Positions 8,388 to 16,403 of a stretch of DNA of 64,000 bases are shown here, in pieces; the stretch's first letter is position 1; the number at the start of each line of letters is the position of its first letter. Both the position numbers and the translations under genes were made by a program. The notes under the pieces were generated by a model. It made no database searches, was not told the origin of the DNA, and saw only the letters and a program-made list of their open reading frames with translations. The stretch lies in NCBI RefSeq assembly GCF_007004735.1, contig NZ_ML660182.1, positions 676,130 to 740,129 on the forward strand. The letters run 5' to 3'. Source of the stretch: Salinigranum halophilum. Lineage in GTDB: Archaea; Halobacteriota; Halobacteria; Halobacteriales; Haloferacaceae.

Positions 8388-8651
8388 TCAGGCGTCGCCG
8401 TCCGACTGTCCGGGCTCACCCACCGCCTCGATGGGGAGGACGGTCTGCAGTTCGACGAAGAGGTCCTCGGCCGAGGCGAACGTCGGCGTCACCGTCTGTT
8501 CGATGAGCGTCCCGAGGTTCGTCTCGCCGTCGGCCATCAACAGCGTCGACCGCTCGAACGACTCGGCCGCCGTGTCACGGTCGAGGGGGTAGTCGAGGGA
8601 TTCGAACTGCTCGAGGAGCGTGTTCAGTTTGAGTTCGGCTTCCACGTACAT
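8388..8651 (-). CDS. DUF5789-like small protein, paralogue of the gene at 8052-8276
   Basis: 87 residues. The N-terminal helix MYVEAELKLNTLLEQFESLD is followed by YPLDRDTAAESFE, ADGETNLGTLI and FASAEDLFVELQTVL, column for column the same pattern as the downstream paralogue. It has an acidic Ser/Gly/Asp tail. The region before the ATG at 8651 is A/T-rich (8652-8675) and contains a TATA-like GTTAAGTA on the minus strand, somewhat close to the start codon. The role is unknown; a more distant relative lies at 48641-48925. Confidence 0.75.
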   Translation of the reverse strand: MYVEAELKLNTLLEQFESLDYPLDRDTAAESFERSTLLMADGETNLGTLIEQTVTPTFASAEDLFVELQTVLPIEAVGEPGQSDGDA

Positions 8652-8821
8652 TATTAATCGTTATCGTACTTAACGACGACGGTCGTGTCAGTCAAAGACA
8701 AACTCACTTCCGGGATGTCGTGTTCACCCGGCGTGGTCGCCACCGGCGACCCGGCCTCGGCTCCCGCTTCGACGGCGCGACGGGGAGCGCCCGCCGGGCG
8801 GCCGCTCTCAGCTGTACGTGC

Positions 8822-9607
8822 TCACTCGAACTCGGCGTCTCGCTTCTCGACGAACGCCTCCATCCCCTCGCGCTGGTCGTGGCTGCCGAACAGCCCCGAC
8901 CAGGTGCGCCGCTCGAAGTCCAGCGCCGCGTCGCGCGGTGCCTCGTGGAACTTGTTCAGCGCCTCCTTCGCGGCCCGGAGGGCGAACTTCGGCTTCGCGG
9001 CGAGGTCGGCGGCCATCTCCGCGACGTGGTCGTCAAGTTGGTCGTGAGCGACCACCTCGCCGACGAGACCGTGCTCGTAGGCGTCCTGGGCGTCGATTCG
9101 GTCGCCGAAGAAGATGAGCCGCCGCGCGACCTCGTCGCCGACGAGTGCGGGGAGTCGTTGGGTCCCACCCCACCCGGGGATGATGCCCAGGTCGATTTCG
9201 GTCTGTCCGAGGACGGCGCGTTCGCTGGCGACGCGGAGGTCACAGGCCAGTGCCATCTCACAGCCGCCGCCGAAGGCGTAGCCGTTGACGGCCGCGATAG
9301 TCGCCCCCGGGAACCGTTCGAGCGTCCGGCAGATGTCGTGACCCTGTTCGGCGTACGCTTCGGCCTCCTCCGTCGAGAGCGACTGCATGTAGGAGATGTC
9401 CGCGCCCGCGATGAACGCCTTGTCGCCCGCGCCCGTGAGTACGAGGGCGCGGACGTCGGCGTCTTCGGCGGCGGCGAGCGCCTCCTCCAGCGCGTCCATC
9501 GTCGCCGTGTTGAGGGCGTTGAGGCTGTCGGGGCGGTCGACCGTCAGGGTGGCGACGTCGTCGTCGATGTCGAGCGAGACTGTCTCCCAATCCGTGTCCG
9601 TGGCCAT
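8822..9607 (-). CDS. enoyl-CoA hydratase/isomerase family protein
   Basis: 261 residues from the ATG at 9607. Typical crotonase fold: the oxyanion hole is formed by AGADI (about 68-72) and by GGGCEMALACDLRVAS (about 112-127). Glu at EMA (about 116) and Glu at TEIDLGIIPGWGGTQRLP (about 137) are at the positions of the two catalytic glutamates of hydratases, which favours true enoyl-CoA hydratase activity in beta-oxidation or short-chain acid use. The RRTWSGLFGSHDQREGMEAFVEKRD tail is standard. Predicted soluble; monocistronic as far as visible. Confidence 0.92.
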   Translation of the reverse strand: MATDTDWETVSLDIDDDVATLTVDRPDSLNALNTATMDALEEALAAAEDADVRALVLTGAGDKAFIAGADISYMQSLSTEEAEAYAEQGHDICRTLERFPGATIAAVNGYAFGGGCEMALACDLRVASERAVLGQTEIDLGIIPGWGGTQRLPALVGDEVARRLIFFGDRIDAQDAYEHGLVGEVVAHDQLDDHVAEMAADLAAKPKFALRAAKEALNKFHEAPRDAALDFERRTWSGLFGSHDQREGMEAFVEKRDAEFE

Positions 9608-9702
9608 GGGCGGGCCCACGTAGCCATCCCTGATAACGGTTGGCTCCCCGGCCGTCTGTACTCGTCCGACCGGGTGAAAACCCGCTCCGAGGGATTGGTA
9701 GA

Positions 9703-10143
9703 CTACGCCGTCCCTGCGGCTTCCGGCTCCAGCACGCCTAGCTGTTGCATGAGCGTGAGGGTGTCCGTCAGGTGCCACATCTCGACGACGCGGCCGTCTT
9801 CGAGTCGGTCGATGAAGAGCCCCGAGAACTCGACGGTCCTTCCGGTCGGCTCGATGCCGAGGTCGGGCATCTGACCCTCGTGTGTCCCGGTGAACGCCCA
9901 GCGGCCGCAGACGACGTCGGCGGCGGTGAAGACCGGCTCGAACGCGAGTCGGAGGTCCGGGAACGTCTCGCGGGTCTCCTCGACCCACTGCCGATATCCG
10001 TCCGGGCCGTGCAGGTCCCGTCCGTCCTCCATCAGGTGGCCGACGAAGTCCGTCGCGATGTACTCGTCGACCAGCCCGAGGTTCCCCTCGTTCCACATCT
10101 CCGCGACCCCTTCGATGAGTTCGTCGTTGGTCGTTTCGATCAC
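9703..10143 (-). CDS. SnoaL-like ester cyclase (NTF2 fold), probable GTG start
   Basis: About 146 residues if the GTG at 10143 is used. An upstream ATG at 10239 would add 32 Pro/Arg-rich residues that do not look like the family. NDELIEGVAEMWNEGN, FVGHLMEDGRDLHGPDGYRQWV and WAFTGTHEG then FSGLFIDRLEDGRVVEMWH are the hallmarks of the SnoaL/polyketide-cyclase-like ester cyclase family: a small alpha+beta barrel with a central acidic/His pair. The substrate is unknown. It is divergent from the DUF5797 gene. Confidence 0.8.
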   Translation of the reverse strand: MIETTNDELIEGVAEMWNEGNLGLVDEYIATDFVGHLMEDGRDLHGPDGYRQWVEETRETFPDLRLAFEPVFTAADVVCGRWAFTGTHEGQMPDLGIEPTGRTVEFSGLFIDRLEDGRVVEMWHLTDTLTLMQQLGVLEPEAAGTA

Positions 10144-10298
10144 CTGCGTGTCCGCAGATGAACGTACGCCGGCCGGTAGTGTCACTCTGCAGGGTGTTTC
10201 TCGGGAGGGGAGAAGCGGGGGAACCGGTGCCGTGAACATCCTGCGACGCGACGCCAGAACAGAAGGTCCATGTACTCCGCCGCCACAGGATTCGACAG

Positions 10299-10832
10299 AT
10301 GACGCTCTCCGAGGAGGCTACAGAGCGGCTGGCCGACATCGTCCGCCTCCAGCCCACGAAGAACAAGGAGCTGCAGCAACGCTGGGGCCTCGACAGCGGG
10401 AGCGAGGTCCACCAGTACCTCGAGAACGAGCTCAAAGAGTACTACTACCGCGACGACAACAGCCTCATCCGCGCGACGACCGAGGCCGCGGAACTCGTCG
10501 GCGTCGACCCCGGTGTCGAGGCCGACGACGAGGGCGGCGTCCCCTCTGTCATCCGCGTCCCCGAACTCGAAGCACGGGTGTTCGAGGCCGTTGCCGACCC
10601 CGACGAGCGGTCGATGAGCGTCGTGAGCGTGCTGCACACGCTCCGCGAGACGACGACGCTCGACCCCGACGTCGACGCGGTCCGACAGGCGCTCCAGAGC
10701 CTCCGGCGCAAGGGAGTCGTCGAAGTCGAGTACCGCGCGGTCCCGACGTTTCGACGGGCCGTCGAGGCCGACGCCGTCACCGTCGAGGCCGTCGAGACTC
10801 CCTCGAGCGACGAGGGCGCGACGAGCGACTGA
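10299..10832 (+). CDS. DUF5797 family protein (wHTH-like)
   Basis: 177 residues. MTLSEEATERLADIVRLQPTK opens a conserved haloarchaeal protein, followed by EVHQYLENELKEYYYRDDNSLIRAT (about 35-60). The helical core (about 85-145, VSVLHTLRETTTLDPDVDAVRQALQSLRRKGVVEVEYR) looks like a winged helix with a wing strand, consistent with a regulator. The acidic tail is typical. The family is restricted to haloarchaea and its function is unknown. The gene is convergent with the DUF5787 gene, with 12 bp between the ends. Confidence 0.85.
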   Translation: MTLSEEATERLADIVRLQPTKNKELQQRWGLDSGSEVHQYLENELKEYYYRDDNSLIRATTEAAELVGVDPGVEADDEGGVPSVIRVPELEARVFEAVADPDERSMSVVSVLHTLRETTTLDPDVDAVRQALQSLRRKGVVEVEYRAVPTFRRAVEADAVTVEAVETPSSDEGATSD

Positions 10833-10844
10833 CGCGTCTCGCTC

Positions 10845-11828
10845 TCACTCTGACGCTCGCTCCCGCTCCCGTTCTCGCTGTCGAACCCGCTCGCGCCGCC
10901 GTTCGAGAAGCGACCTGAGTCCCTTACCCGGCCCGCCCTCGATGGGCCAGCCACGCGTCCGCCAGCCGGGCGGCTCCGGTTCGAAGGCGTCGCACGACCC
11001 GGCGCACTCGGCCCCGGTCTGACACCGCCCTTTCGCCGCGCAGTACGGGACGAACGCCCGCCCGGATTCGGCGAGTTCGAAGTGTCGGCAGTCCGGCCGC
11101 ATCGTGTCGAGGTACGACCGCCACCCCCGCCCGTACGCCCGCTCGGCGGTGACGGTCCGCCGCGCTTCGTCCGTCGTCGACAGGCTCGACGGATGCCACA
11201 GCACCTCCGCCTCGCCCGCGACGGGGTCGACGGCGAGGACACCCGCCTCGACGGGGAACTCCTCCAAGAGGACGCTCGGAACGGACTCGTCGGTCGCGCG
11301 CGTGGCGACCCACACCTCGTCCAGGAGGCCGCAGTCGACGTCGTATCTGATCTGGGAGGCGAGCGCGCGGGCGGCGCTCGCGTTGAGGTCGGGTTTGTTC
11401 TCGATGGCGACCACCCTCGACACCCAGTCGGGGTACGGCGCGACCCGCCGGAGTTCGATGCGGTTCCCTCGGCGGCGCGTCTCGACGGCGTCGCGGGCGG
11501 CGGCGCGGTGGATTGCCTCGCGGACGTACCGCCACGGATACCCTGGCTGGGGCAGAGCGTCGCGGTACCACGCCCACTCGGCCGGGGCGTGCTGAACGAC
11601 GTGCAGGAGGTCCGAGTCGAGTTCCTCGCGACCCAGTCGGTCACGCGTCGCGAGACCCGCGGGGTCCGCCTCGACGACGAGGGTGTCCCACCGGCGTTTC
11701 CGGGTGCCGACCTGTCGTGCGACCAAGACGGCGTCGGCTCTCGAGCCGTCGGGCGGCCAGGCGCGTTCGGCCCACCGACAGGTGACGAGTTCGAACGTGA
11801 ACTCCGCGTTCACAGCCACGTCGGTCAC
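10845..11828 (-). CDS. DUF5787 family protein (possible PD-(D/E)XK nuclease fold)
   Basis: 327 residues. The N-terminal FELVTCRWAERAWPPDG and RKRRWDTLVVEADP are typical of this haloarchaeal family. VVAIENKPDLN (about 142-152) supplies an E-x-K and the nearby RWDTLVVE an acidic strand, an arrangement seen in PD-(D/E)XK nuclease folds, but that assignment is an inference. Near the C-terminus, four cysteines (CAAKGRCQTGAECAGSC, about 268-284) could bind zinc or iron. A basic ERRRERVRQRERERE tail follows. It lies 3 bp downstream of the Nudix gene and is probably cotranscribed with it. Confidence 0.8.
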   Translation of the reverse strand: MTDVAVNAEFTFELVTCRWAERAWPPDGSRADAVLVARQVGTRKRRWDTLVVEADPAGLATRDRLGREELDSDLLHVVQHAPAEWAWYRDALPQPGYPWRYVREAIHRAAARDAVETRRRGNRIELRRVAPYPDWVSRVVAIENKPDLNASAARALASQIRYDVDCGLLDEVWVATRATDESVPSVLLEEFPVEAGVLAVDPVAGEAEVLWHPSSLSTTDEARRTVTAERAYGRGWRSYLDTMRPDCRHFELAESGRAFVPYCAAKGRCQTGAECAGSCDAFEPEPPGWRTRGWPIEGGPGKGLRSLLERRRERVRQRERERERASE

Positions 11829-11831
11829 GCG

Positions 11832-12287
11832 CTACGCCAGGTAGGTGCGGCCCTCCTCGGTCTTCTCGGCCAGTTCGTCGAGATACTCGTGGGCGCGCTT
11901 GAATATCTCGCGCGGGCCGTCCTGGGTGATGGTGTTGATGGCCTGCTCGTAGTCGCGCCACTGCAGGTCACGGTGTTCGCGGGAGAGTTCGGCGCTGGCC
12001 TCGAACGACCGCGCGATGAACAGGTGGACCGTCTTGTGGATGGTCGTCCCGTTCGCCTCGAACACGTAGCTGTAATCCTCACGGAAGCCGTCGACGAGGC
12101 GGAAATCCTCGACGCCGGCCTCCTCTTTCACTTCTCTGATCGCTGTCTGCTGGAGCTCCTCGTCGCCTTCGACCCCGCCTTTGGGGAACTCCCAGTCCCC
12201 CGGTCGGCTCTTCAGGAGCAAGTACTCCCGGTGGCCACGGGTGTCGCGGAAGAGGATCGCTCCAGCGCTGACCGCTTCCACTGCCAT
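11832..12287 (-). CDS. Nudix hydrolase, Ap4A hydrolase type
   Basis: 151 residues from the ATG at 12287 (MAVEAVSAGAILF); an ATG seven codons upstream is less likely. The Nudix box GGVEGDEELQQTAIREVKEE (plus AGV) fits GX5EX7REUXEEXGU exactly, at about residues 38-60. The preceding EYLLLKSRPGDWEFPKG and the later HKTVHLFIARS match bis(5'-nucleosyl)-tetraphosphatase-like members, which hydrolyse dinucleoside polyphosphates and clear stress nucleotides. It is followed closely by the DUF5787 gene. Confidence 0.9.
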   Translation of the reverse strand: MAVEAVSAGAILFRDTRGHREYLLLKSRPGDWEFPKGGVEGDEELQQTAIREVKEEAGVEDFRLVDGFREDYSYVFEANGTTIHKTVHLFIARSFEASAELSREHRDLQWRDYEQAINTITQDGPREIFKRAHEYLDELAEKTEEGRTYLA

Positions 12288-12381
12288 TAGCTCAGATAAC
12301 CATGCCAACGTTTAAGAGGGTGTCGGAGGCCGGTGCCGTCGAATCAGACGGGTCAGTGCCCCACAACACCGCTCAGCCCCC

Positions 12382-12391
12382 GAGTTTTATC
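12382..12391 (+). promoter_or_regulatory. TATA-like box of the mscS gene
   Basis: GAGTTTTATC is centred about 32 nt before the ATG at 12419. This supports that ATG over the in-frame codons further upstream, and implies a leaderless or very short-leader mRNA. Confidence 0.6.
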
Positions 12392-12418
12392 ACCCTCCGT
12401 GAAGTCGTGTCACTGGAT

Positions 12419-13324
12419 ATGCATCCACTGTTCGTACTCCTTCAGCAGGGAATCCCGACGAGTCTCGGCGAAGCGGTGGCCCGATACGGGGACGCACTGG
12501 TCTCGTTCGCCGTGACGGTCGCCATCTTCGTCGTCTCGTTCGTCATCATCTACTACGTCGCCCGGTCGGTGCTGGTCCGGGTGACGAAACGTGCCCTCGG
12601 TGCGCGCGACTTCTCGCCCGCCGTCATCAGCCTCGGGTCGAGTCTCGCCGGCGGGGTCGCCCTCGCCGGTGCGTTCGCCCTCGCCGCGACAGTCGCCGGG
12701 TTCGGCGTCATCTTGGCGGCCTTCGCCACGCTGGCCGGCGCGCTCGCGCTCGCCGTCGGCTTCGCCGCCCAGGACCTCATCGCGAACTTCGTCGCCGGCA
12801 TCTTCATCCTCAAGGACAAGCCGTTCGAGGTCGGCGACTACGTCGAGTGGAGCGGCAACAGCGGCATCGTCCGCGACATCCAGCTCCGCGTGACGAAGCT
12901 CGACACGTTCGACAACGAGCAGGTGACGGTCCCGAACAGCGACCTCGCGAACAGCGCGGTGACCAACCCCGTCGCGAACGACACGCGCCGGGTGACCTTC
13001 GACTTCGGCATCGACTACGAGGCGAACATCGACGAGGCGCGGGCGATTATCCTCGGAGAGGCGGTCGACATCGAGGGCGTCCTGACCGACCCCGAACCCA
13101 CGGCACCGGTGACCGGGCTCGGGGACTCCGCGGTCGTGCTCAACGCACGCGTGTGGGTCAACCCGGCGGAGACGGGTGCCGGTCCGGTCAAGTTCGAACT
13201 CGTCGAGCGCGTCAAGGAACGCTTCGACGAGGAGGACATCGGCATGCCGTACCCGCACCGCCAGATTGTGGGGTCGCTCGACGTCAACTCCGTCGAGCCC
13301 GTGGCGGCACCGTCGGACGACTGA
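12419..13324 (+). CDS. small-conductance mechanosensitive channel, MscS family
   Basis: 301 residues. Three TM helices are predicted at about 27-50, 70-92 and 93-120. The third is the Ala/Gly-rich pore helix (LAAFATLAGALALAVGFAAQDLIANFVAG). The beta domain follows with DKPFEVGDYVEWSGNSGIVRD and VTVPNSDLANSAVTNP, diagnostic of MscS, then the alpha/beta C-terminal domain ending in GMPYPHRQIVGS. The channel opens on membrane tension and releases solutes on hypo-osmotic shock, an obvious need for a halophile. The start was chosen from TATA spacing. Confidence 0.93.
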   Translation: MHPLFVLLQQGIPTSLGEAVARYGDALVSFAVTVAIFVVSFVIIYYVARSVLVRVTKRALGARDFSPAVISLGSSLAGGVALAGAFALAATVAGFGVILAAFATLAGALALAVGFAAQDLIANFVAGIFILKDKPFEVGDYVEWSGNSGIVRDIQLRVTKLDTFDNEQVTVPNSDLANSAVTNPVANDTRRVTFDFGIDYEANIDEARAIILGEAVDIEGVLTDPEPTAPVTGLGDSAVVLNARVWVNPAETGAGPVKFELVERVKERFDEEDIGMPYPHRQIVGSLDVNSVEPVAAPSDD

Positions 13325-13437
13325 CCGACCCCGCCGCCTCATCTGCTCGCCGCCGGGTCGGTCGCCGGCCGCTGGCGCCGACGTGCGGAGCCGCGTTCAG
13401 ATGCCCTTTTGAACCCGGCGAACAGAGAAGGTGAGTA

Positions 13438-13770
13438 ATGACCTTCGTCACGAAACTCTCACTCGAGAGCGGTGACCGTGCCGTCCTCGAAGAGACCGTC
13501 ACCGAGATCAAGGAGTTCTTAGCGCGCAAGGGCGCGGAGTGTCGCGGCCCGTTCAACGACCCGCCCGAACGGCTCTCGGTGCCGCAGTATCGAAACCTCA
13601 CCCCGGGGGACCGCTTCTCCGCGTGGAACTACTCGGTGTACGCGCGGCGGCTGGAGATACACGGCAACGACCACATCGCCCGCCAGATCGGCCACCGCGA
13701 CTTCCCCCAGAGCCTCCACGTCGAAATCGAGGTCGAACAGCGGAAACCCGCCGGCCACCGTCGTTCCTGA
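13438..13770 (+). CDS. uS10-like protein (second S10 paralogue)
   Basis: 110 residues. TFVTKLSLESGDRAVLEETVTEI is the first strand-helix of an S10 fold; KGAECRGPFNDPPERLSVPQYR and the closing IEVEQRKPA fit the uS10/mL48 family. The genuine ribosomal S10 gene normally sits with EF-1A and the str operon, and no such genes are here, so this is probably the haloarchaeal S10-like paralogue of uncertain role. An SD-like AAGGTGAG lies just before the ATG at 13438, and a TATA-like CCTTTTGAA is at about 13403-13411. Confidence 0.8.
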   Translation: MTFVTKLSLESGDRAVLEETVTEIKEFLARKGAECRGPFNDPPERLSVPQYRNLTPGDRFSAWNYSVYARRLEIHGNDHIARQIGHRDFPQSLHVEIEVEQRKPAGHRRS

Positions 13771-13805
13771 CTCCGACGAGAGCGACCCGTCCTCGCGAGA
13801 CCGCC

Positions 13806-14066
13806 TCAGTCGGCGTCGACGACCGAGAGCAGCTCCGCCTCGCCTTCGTGCGACGTCGTCTCGAACGAGACGACCTTGAGCCGCACCTGTCTGTCGAGGA
13901 GCGACGGGTCGCCGCCGCGGATGGAGAGCTTCGAGTCGCCGATGCGGACGACGACGCCCGACTCCGTGAGTCCCGTGACGTAGGCGGCGAACTCCTCGCC
14001 CGGTTCGAACGCCGGCGTGGACGTCCGGAACGTGACCGCCGACCGAATCGTGTCGAGGAAGCTCAT
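13806..14066 (-). CDS. small beta-rich protein coupled to the NhaC antiporter
   Basis: 86 residues from the ATG at 14066, overlapping the stop of the antiporter gene by 4 bp. It begins MSFLDTIRSAVTFRTSTPAF and continues with beta strands (EEFAAYVTGLTESGVVVRIGDSKLSI, about 26-51) resembling a KOW/TRAM-type small barrel. Similar short proteins occur in haloarchaea without a known role. The tight coupling suggests either a partner of the transporter or simply shared transcription. Convergent with the uS10-like gene. Confidence 0.7.
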   Translation of the reverse strand: MSFLDTIRSAVTFRTSTPAFEPGEEFAAYVTGLTESGVVVRIGDSKLSIRGGDPSLLDRQVRLKVVSFETTSHEGEAELLSVVDAD

Positions 14067-15586
14067 ACGCGGCTCACCTCGTCGGAGCGGCGGTCGCTGA
14101 CGTACTCCCTCCCGTAGCCGGTCCACGCGGCGAGGAGGAACACGCCGACGAGGAACCAGCCGTGGAAGACGAAGGGCCACACCGACGCGGGGTTCACGAG
14201 CATCGACGCCGTGAACCACTCGTACTCCGCGGGGAGTCCCTGCATGGCGGTGAACCCCGCGAGCACACCGCCGCCCCACGGGAAGATGTACCCGAGTGCA
14301 GAGGTGTTTGCGTCGAGGATGTTCGCGCGCCGGTAGCCGTTGATGTTGAACTTCTTCCCGAGTCGAGCGACGTACGGCGCGATGGCGATCTCCGCGGCGG
14401 TGTTGATGGTGATCGCGGCGTTGACCGTCGCCGTCCCGAGCACCATCGTCGTCTCGGCCCGCCGCACCGAGGTCGCTACGCGGTCGAGTAAGAACGACTG
14501 GACCGCCTCGAAGCCGCCGCCGCGCTGCATCACCTCGGCTCCGGCCACGATGAGGAGGACGAGGACGATGAGCGGGAAGAACCCCGCCGCACCCGAGTAC
14601 AGCGAGCCGCCGACGCCCGACTCCGCGGTGGGGACGAGCGTGACGACGCTCCCGAGGACGGGCAGGGCGTCGACCGACTGTGCGAGCCCCGCCGACTCGG
14701 GGGCCCTGAACACGAGCATCCCCGCCGCCGGCGCCAACCCGAGCCCGAGGTTGAGGACGACGCTGACGATGAGGCCCCACGAGACGGCCTCGACGATGTG
14801 TCGCCCGTTGATTGCGGTCCCGATGACGACACCGATGGAGAGGAGATGGGTGAGACCGAGCGGGCGGGCCGCCTCGGTGATTCCTGCCGCGCCCTGAAGC
14901 GGCGTCCCGGCCATCGTCGCCCCGGCGACGAGGTAGGCGACGAACGCGAGGACGGCGGCCACGATGGCGTACTTGAAGCGCGAGGCGACCACGCCGCCGA
15001 TGTCGGCGTCCTGCGTGACCGCCGAGACGATGGTGGTGTCGGAGACGGGCGCGAGGTTGTCGCCGAACACCGCACCCGAGAGGATGGCCCCGAAGAGGAG
15101 CACCGGGGACGCCCCGAGGAGGACGCCCGCCGGGAAGACCAGCGCGGTGAACGCGATGGCCGTCCCGTACCCCGTGCCGATGCCGGTCGCGAGCAGCGCC
15201 GCGAGGAGGAAGGTGACCGCGGGGAACAGCGCCGCACCGACGTCGAGGACCGAGGCCGCCCAGACGAGGCCGTCGACGAAGCCGCCGGTCTGGATGGTGT
15301 TCGCGAACATCCCCGCCCAGAGCCAGGCGACGATGGCCGTCGCAGCCACCCGTTTGGTCATCCCCTCGAACACCACGTCGGCGTACTGCTTCCAGTCGCC
15401 GCGAACGAGAAGCAAGCCGGCGATGAGGCCGACGAGCATCCCCACGACGAGTCCGGTGGTGTCGCCGATTCCTAAGAGGCCGCTCTGGACGACCGCCCAG
15501 ACGACGAAGAACGCCACGGGCACCGCGCTCGCCGCGGGGCCGCCGCGAAACGTCAAGCGTGTCTCTGCTTCGGTTTCGTGACTCAT
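14063..15586 (-). CDS. nhaC: Na+/H+ antiporter, NhaC family
   Basis: 507 residues with about 11-12 hydrophobic helices. GDNLAPVSDTTIVSA (about 172-186) is the NhaC signature, with the Asp residues expected in the cation path; AIVAWLWAGMFANTIQTGG and TGIGTGYGTAIAFTALVFPAG are other conserved helices. The likely role is sodium extrusion or pH homeostasis; some family members instead exchange organic acids or lactate/malate. A TATA-like GATTTTAC on the minus strand (about 15616-15623) lies some 30 nt before the ATG at 15586. It is followed by an overlapping 86-residue gene. Confidence 0.9.
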   Translation of the reverse strand: MSHETEAETRLTFRGGPAASAVPVAFFVVWAVVQSGLLGIGDTTGLVVGMLVGLIAGLLLVRGDWKQYADVVFEGMTKRVAATAIVAWLWAGMFANTIQTGGFVDGLVWAASVLDVGAALFPAVTFLLAALLATGIGTGYGTAIAFTALVFPAGVLLGASPVLLFGAILSGAVFGDNLAPVSDTTIVSAVTQDADIGGVVASRFKYAIVAAVLAFVAYLVAGATMAGTPLQGAAGITEAARPLGLTHLLSIGVVIGTAINGRHIVEAVSWGLIVSVVLNLGLGLAPAAGMLVFRAPESAGLAQSVDALPVLGSVVTLVPTAESGVGGSLYSGAAGFFPLIVLVLLIVAGAEVMQRGGGFEAVQSFLLDRVATSVRRAETTMVLGTATVNAAITINTAAEIAIAPYVARLGKKFNINGYRRANILDANTSALGYIFPWGGGVLAGFTAMQGLPAEYEWFTASMLVNPASVWPFVFHGWFLVGVFLLAAWTGYGREYVSDRRSDEVSRV

Positions 15587-15716
15587 CTACACGCACTGTG
15601 ACGAGGTGACCCGTAAAATCGTACGGATTGCCGCACCAGTGGCTCGTGTTGACGTATCATGCTCGTGTCGAGGCAGCAGGCCGACCGTCGACTCACCGCG
15701 CCGTCGGCGGAGGTGG

Positions 15717-16319
15717 CTACGCGTCGGTCTCGGCGTCGTCGGAGTCGTCGGCTTCACTGTCGCCGGAGTCGCCGTCTCCGGTCACACTCTCTGGTTCGTC
15801 CGCCTCTGTGTCGACTGCCCGCCCGGCGGCGTCGACCCACCGCCGTCCCCGGCCCGGCGCGACCGATGCGGCCTCGGCGACGGCGACGGGGTCGGCCGCG
15901 GCGAGGTCGGCGAGTGTTTCGTATCCGGCCGCCTGCAACCGCTCGGCGTACGTCGAGCCCAACCCGCCGAGCCGACGGAGTTCGCTCGCGGCGCGGTCGA
16001 CCGCCCCCGCGGGTCGAACCTCGACGCTCCCTGTCTCGGTCGACGCTGTCGGCGTCGTCGACCCGATAGACAGGTCGTCGCTGTGTGGGTCGGGAGGTGT
16101 GTCGGGGACGGTCGTCGGTGACACGGCCGCGGCCTCACCGGTCGTCGGCGGCGTGGCCACCGGTTCGAGGTCGTCGGGGACGACGTACCGCACCTGATGG
16201 GTCGGGACGAACCCAACGACCTTCTTCCGTTTCTTGTCCGTGGTGAGCAACACACCCGACTCGATGGCCCTGAAGTTCTTGCAGGAGAACTCCGTCCCGT
16301 CAGTGAGGACGACTCGCAT
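15717..16319 (-). CDS. helix-hairpin-helix protein of unknown function
   Basis: 200 residues from the ATG at 16319 (MRVVLTDGTEFSC). The first 55 residues are a compact beta domain (FSCKNFRAIESGVLLTTDKKRK, then VVGFVPTHQVRYVVP), like haloarchaeal small SH3-type domains. A Pro/Thr-rich linker (about 57-105) follows, and then a helix-hairpin-helix segment (LGGLGSTYAERLQAAGYETL, about 119-139) of the kind that binds DNA backbone. The tail is a run of Asp/Ser/Glu. The fusion suggests a nucleic-acid-associated protein; the exact role is unknown. Confidence 0.75.
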   Translation of the reverse strand: MRVVLTDGTEFSCKNFRAIESGVLLTTDKKRKKVVGFVPTHQVRYVVPDDLEPVATPPTTGEAAAVSPTTVPDTPPDPHSDDLSIGSTTPTASTETGSVEVRPAGAVDRAASELRRLGGLGSTYAERLQAAGYETLADLAAADPVAVAEAASVAPGRGRRWVDAAGRAVDTEADEPESVTGDGDSGDSEADDSDDAETDA

Positions 16320-16403
16320 GCCCTCTCCACGTCGGCGGGGCACAAGAAGTCACCCTCGACCCCCGCCGGAACCGCTTAGACAGGGGGGTGTCTTCTCCCG
16401 GGT

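Noticed and set aside
8590-8612. GGGATTCGAACTGC, resembling the complement of a tRNA T arm
   Set aside because: It is inside the coding frame of the DUF5789-like gene (FESLD) and no acceptor, anticodon or D arms can be found around it.
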